A DNA stretch of 15,914 nt. Origin: UBA4742 sp002403895. Its GTDB lineage: Bacteria > Actinomycetota > Acidimicrobiia > Acidimicrobiales > Acidimicrobilacustridaceae. The notes beneath the pieces were generated by a model. It had not been told where the DNA came from. It ran no database searches and was given only the letters and a program-made list of their open reading frames with translations. The stretch covers positions 1 through 15,914 of the forward strand of contig DAISGD010000069.1 of the NCBI GenBank assembly GCA_036823295.1, given 5' to 3'. The translations under genes and the position numbers were made by a program. Below, piece after piece: positions 13,382-15,914 of the stretch (its first letter is position 1; the number at the start of each line of letters is the position of its first letter).

Positions 13382-14449
13382 ATGGGAGCACGCTCACCGG
13401 TCCTCGAGCCCTACGGGGACGAGTTCTCTTGGTCGTTGCTCGACGCCACGCCCGACGGGGTCCTCATCGCGGCGGCGACCGGCGAGATCGTTTTCGTCAA
13501 CGATCAGGCCCTGGCCCTGTTCGGCTACGACGCCGAGGCTCTGATCGGAACCCCGGTCGAGATCCTCATACCCGAGGAGCTCGCGGCCATCCATCAGGCC
13601 CATCGCACCCGGTACCGGACCGACCCGACGACACGACCCATGGGTGCCGGCTTCCGGTTGCGAGCCCGACGCGCCGACGGCACCCGGTTCCCCGTCGAGA
13701 TCAGCCTGAGCCCGCTCCGACTCGGGGGGGAGGTCTTCGCGGTGGCTGCAGTGCGCGACGTGACCGACCGGGTCGAGGCGGAGGAGGAGTTGCGTCAGAG
13801 CCAGGAAGCCCTGCGTCAGGCCGAACAGGTTCTGGCGGTGGCCGATGACCGCGACCGCATCGCCCGGGACCTGCACGACACGGTCATCCAACGGCTCTTC
13901 GCCGCCGGCTTGAACCTGCAGTCCACCATGGCGGGGACCGACGACCGGACCCGAGCCCGGCTCGAGGTCACCGTCGACGACCTGGACGGGACGATCAAGG
14001 ACCTACGGATGGCAATCTTCTCCCTCCACGCCGCCGCCGCTTCGCCGGGTGGGCTGCGAGGGCGGGTGCTGGAGGTGATCACCGATACCTCCGATGCACT
14101 CGGCTTCGAGCCGAGGTTGCAGTTCGACGGACCGATCGAGACCATCGATCCCGATATCGCCGAGCACCTGATCCCGGTGCTGCGCGAGGCGCTGGTCAAC
14201 GTCGCCCGCCACGCGGGTGCTCAGAACGCTCGGGTCATCGTGTCGGTCTCCAACGAAGTGGTCCTGCAGGTCAGCGATGACGGGGTCGGCGTACCCGACG
14301 AGGTGCTGGGCGGGCGAGGACTCACCAACATGTCCAGTCGGGCCCAACAGCTGGGTGGGGCCTGCACCATTGGCCGCGCCGCCAGCGGCGGGTCGATCCT
14401 CACCTGGCGGGTGCCCGCTGATCTCGGCGGCGGTCGAGCTCAGCGTTGA
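13382..14449 (+). CDS. PAS-domain histidine kinase, NarL/DevS class
   Basis: This protein has 355 residues from the ATG at 13382, with GAAAGG five bases upstream; the longer frame back to 13097 looks non-coding. A PAS domain spans about 12-132 (D-A-T-P-D-G-V-L-I, V-N-D-Q-A-L-A-L-F-G-Y, R-D-V-T-D-R). A coiled-coil linker follows. The HisKA_3 dimerisation helix carries H165 in R-D-L-H-D-T-V-I-Q. The HATPase domain has its N-box near 269-280 (E-A-L-V-N-V-A-R-H-A), D-D-G-V-G at 299-303 and G-G-R-G-L at 310-314. No membrane helix or haem-binding GAF domain is present, so it is cytoplasmic and senses by PAS alone. The partner should be a NarL/LuxR-type regulator, not found here. The last 50 bases overlap the convergent YihY gene. 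Confidence 0.9.
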   Translation: MGARSPVLEPYGDEFSWSLLDATPDGVLIAAATGEIVFVNDQALALFGYDAEALIGTPVEILIPEELAAIHQAHRTRYRTDPTTRPMGAGFRLRARRADGTRFPVEISLSPLRLGGEVFAVAAVRDVTDRVEAEEELRQSQEALRQAEQVLAVADDRDRIARDLHDTVIQRLFAAGLNLQSTMAGTDDRTRARLEVTVDDLDGTIKDLRMAIFSLHAAAASPGGLRGRVLEVITDTSDALGFEPRLQFDGPIETIDPDIAEHLIPVLREALVNVARHAGAQNARVIVSVSNEVVLQVSDDGVGVPDEVLGGRGLTNMSSRAQQLGGACTIGRAASGGSILTWRVPADLGGGRAQR

Positions 14450-15299
14450 TCTCGCCTCCCAGAAGCACACAGAGCGCGCTGAAGTAGAGCCACAGCATCA
14501 ACACCACGACGGCGGCGAGGGCGCCGTAGGTTTTGTTGTAGGACCCGAAGTGCGTGACATAGACAGAGAACAGGGCCGACGCCACCAACCACGACGCCGC
14601 GGCCATGACGGCGCCCCAGCTCCACCACTGCCACCGGCCCCGCGGACGGTCGGGTCCGTAGTGGTAGGCGACGGCCAGCACGCCGAGCATCAGCGCGGCG
14701 AGGACCGGCCACCGAGTTACGGCGACCACCGCCCGACCACCGTCGCCGACGGACTCACCGATCCAGCGAGGCACCACCGTCAGGACAAGGAGGGTCGCGA
14801 CGACAAACGCTATAGCGCCGAGTGTGAGCAGCGTCGCGAGCCCTCGCAACCGGGTGAACTGTCGGGTCTCGGGGACGTCGTAGACCGCGCTGAGAGCGAC
14901 GAGGAGCTGTTTGATGGCGCTCGACGCGCTCCACAACGCGACGGCCACACCCACTACCAGCGCCACGCCAAGGCCGGTGCTGCTCGACCGCACGATCTGC
15001 TCGAGTTGATCGGTGAGCAACTGACGAGCCTCGGCGGGCATCGCACCGCTCAGCTCGCTGATCCGACGGCTCATGTCTGCGGGGCTCGCGAGCAGCCCGT
15101 AAATCGAGACGACGGCCACCAGACCCGGGGCGATGGACAACAGTCCGAAGAACGCGACCCCCGCACCGATCAGCGACAGCTGGTGGTCGCGCGCATGGTT
15201 CACCACCGAGCGTGCGGCCTCCTTCCACGGCGCCCCAGAACTCGGCGCGCCACCGTCGGTAGGCGACCTCGTCTTGCGCTCGGCCGTCGGATCGGACAT
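14400..15299 (-). CDS. YihY/BrkB family inner-membrane protein
   Basis: The 299-residue protein has AGGAGG six bases before its ATG (15297-15299). A hydrophilic head of about 35 residues leads into the family pattern: H-x(5)-L-S-L-I-G-A-G-V-A-F-F-G-L-L-S-I-A-P near 40-58, W-S-A-S-S-A-I-K-Q near 122-130, then helices near 155-177, 193-210, 225-245 and 258-283. The family-typical Y-V-T-H-F-G-S-Y-N-K-T-Y-G stretch is just before the last helix. Members are six-helix membrane proteins once mislabelled ribonuclease BN; their function is unsettled. The C-terminus is charged. Its end runs 50 bases into the convergent kinase gene, so the two transcripts overlap. Confidence 0.92.
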   Translation of the reverse strand: MSDPTAERKTRSPTDGGAPSSGAPWKEAARSVVNHARDHQLSLIGAGVAFFGLLSIAPGLVAVVSIYGLLASPADMSRRISELSGAMPAEARQLLTDQLEQIVRSSSTGLGVALVVGVAVALWSASSAIKQLLVALSAVYDVPETRQFTRLRGLATLLTLGAIAFVVATLLVLTVVPRWIGESVGDGGRAVVAVTRWPVLAALMLGVLAVAYHYGPDRPRGRWQWWSWGAVMAAASWLVASALFSVYVTHFGSYNKTYGALAAVVVLMLWLYFSALCVLLGGEINAELDRRRDQRAPAR

Positions 15300-15433
15300 C
15301 CGCGCCTCCTCTCGATCCCTTGTCTACCCCTTGCCGGCTTCTTGGGCTCTCGCCAGACGTGGCGGCATCGCCCAAGACGTCATGCCCGCGGCTCGCCGAC
15401 TGCACCGGCTGTCTCGTGGGTAGGAGTCAAGGC

Positions 15434-15733
15434 ATGAAGGATCTCGACAAGAAGGCCGTGGCCTGGAAGATCATCACCCTGGTGTGCGGAACGGCCACAG
15501 GTCTCGCCACCGACCGAGTGCTGGCCCTGGTTTGGGAGAAGTCCTTCAGCCGGGAAGCACCCACCAACCCGGCGGACCGGCGTACGTCGTGGCCCGCCGC
15601 GCTGTCTTGGGCCGTAGCCACTGGTGTCGGTGTGGGGGTGGCCCGCGTCGTGGCCAACCGGTCGGCGGCCGCCGTTTGGGAGGTCGCCATCAACGAGGCG
15701 CCACCGGGCGTGTTGACGGACAGCCCCGCCTGA
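15434..15733 (+). CDS. DUF4235 small membrane protein
   Basis: The 99-residue protein has its ATG at 15434 with AGGAG seven bases upstream; the upstream extension to 15320 has no support. A lysine-rich start (M-K-D-L-D-K-K-A-V-A-W-K) is followed by a helix at about 13-31, a loop with P-T-N-P-A-D-R-R-T-S-W-P, a second helix at about 54-72 and a short polar tail. This matches the two-helix layout of DUF4235, an actinobacterial family of unknown function. It is divergent from the YihY gene across 134 bases that show no obvious operator. Such proteins often occur near other small membrane or stress genes, so the pairing with YihY may reflect envelope function, which is a guess. Confidence 0.82.
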   Translation: MKDLDKKAVAWKIITLVCGTATGLATDRVLALVWEKSFSREAPTNPADRRTSWPAALSWAVATGVGVGVARVVANRSAAAVWEVAINEAPPGVLTDSPA

Positions 15734-15787
15734 CCAGCCAGGCCCACGGCATGGGCAGATTCAGCGAGGCCTCCAGCTTTTGCCAGG

Positions 15788-15914
15788 GTGGACGGTCGCC
15801 CGGTCCTGATCGAGGTCAAGACTGGCAGCGTCATCGACGCAGCCCGGGCGAACACGCTCGTGAAGCAATCCCCCACCGCAACCGAGCGGGTTCTGGTGGT
15901 CGTCGGCGACCTGA
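15788..15914 (+). CDS. Partial reading frame with EVKTG motif, runs off the right edge
   Basis: After the DUF4235 stop the same frame stays open to the end of the window. From the GTG at 15788 it encodes D-G-R-P-V-L-I-E-V-K-T-G-S-V, then an alpha-helical stretch and E-R-V-L-V-V-V-G-D-L. The alternation of hydrophobic strands and the E-V-K triad resemble the core of PD-(D/E)xK nuclease-fold proteins, where the acidic residue and lysine bind metal and DNA. Only about 42 residues are visible, and the start has no ribosome site, so this may be a truncated gene or the real start may lie elsewhere. The family is uncertain. Confidence 0.42.
   Translation, partial: MDGRPVLIEVKTGSVIDAARANTLVKQSPTATERVLVVVGDL

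Noticed and set aside
12526..13848. 440-residue plus-strand frame across the PPOX gene and kinase start
   Set aside because: Ser/Arg/Pro-rich shadow crossing two real genes and an intergenic region, with no domain.
14217..15437. 406-residue plus-strand frame opposite the YihY gene
   Set aside because: Charged low-complexity shadow; the minus strand has the six-helix YihY pattern and a good ribosome site.

Overview
The window is GC-rich, gene-dense DNA with many GTG starts, start/stop overlaps and strongly G/C-ending codons. The protein families (DUF4031, LmbE deacetylase, DUF3089 lipoprotein, hydrolase-cyclase fusion, DevS-type kinase, DUF4235) point to an actinomycete. An Acidimicrobiia-like lineage is my guess, not a proven placement. 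No rRNA, tRNA, CRISPR array, transposase or phage gene was seen.

Layout. Bases 1-185 hold an abrupt AT-rich tip followed by C-rich low-complexity sequence, possibly a chimeric contig end. From 186 to 2342 there is a DUF4031 gene (minus), a divergent LmbE/PIG-L deacetylase, and a small surface or secreted protein with a duplicated acidic motif. From 2355 to 3545 the DNA looks rearranged: a strong bidirectional hairpin, the remnant of an internally deleted sensor histidine kinase, an intact PAP2 phosphatase, and an orphan piece of coding-like DNA. From 3539 to 7320 come a DUF3089 lipoprotein and a small unknown protein (both minus), then an alpha/beta-hydrolase-adenylate cyclase fusion whose hydrolase half has lost its nucleophile and histidine, then a phosphoribosyltransferase.

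The centrepiece is a tight six-gene plus-strand operon at 7547-12614. It encodes a cupredoxin lipoprotein, a two-helix membrane protein, a GltD-like FAD/NAD(P) oxidoreductase carrying an N-terminal Fe-S domain and a C-terminal 2[4Fe-4S] ferredoxin domain, a fused b6/subunit-IV cytochrome b, a Tat-type Rieske protein and a membrane-anchored monoheme cytochrome c. Genes overlap by 4, 1 and 20 bases or are spaced by 8 and 3 bases. The set reads as a Rieske/cytochrome b complex with its own NAD(P)H-side module and its own periplasmic copper and haem carriers. A leader with two adjacent hairpins precedes it.

Downstream are a convergent PPOX-fold flavin/F420-type protein and a divergent PAS histidine kinase of the NarL/DevS class with no response regulator in view. 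A YihY-family membrane protein converges on the kinase and overlaps its end. A DUF4235 membrane protein and the start of an EVKTG-containing (nuclease-like) reading frame reach the right edge. A degenerate 14-bp motif beginning GGGACCTT lies upstream of both the operon and the PPOX gene. It may be a shared DevR/DosR-like operator, but the evidence is weak.
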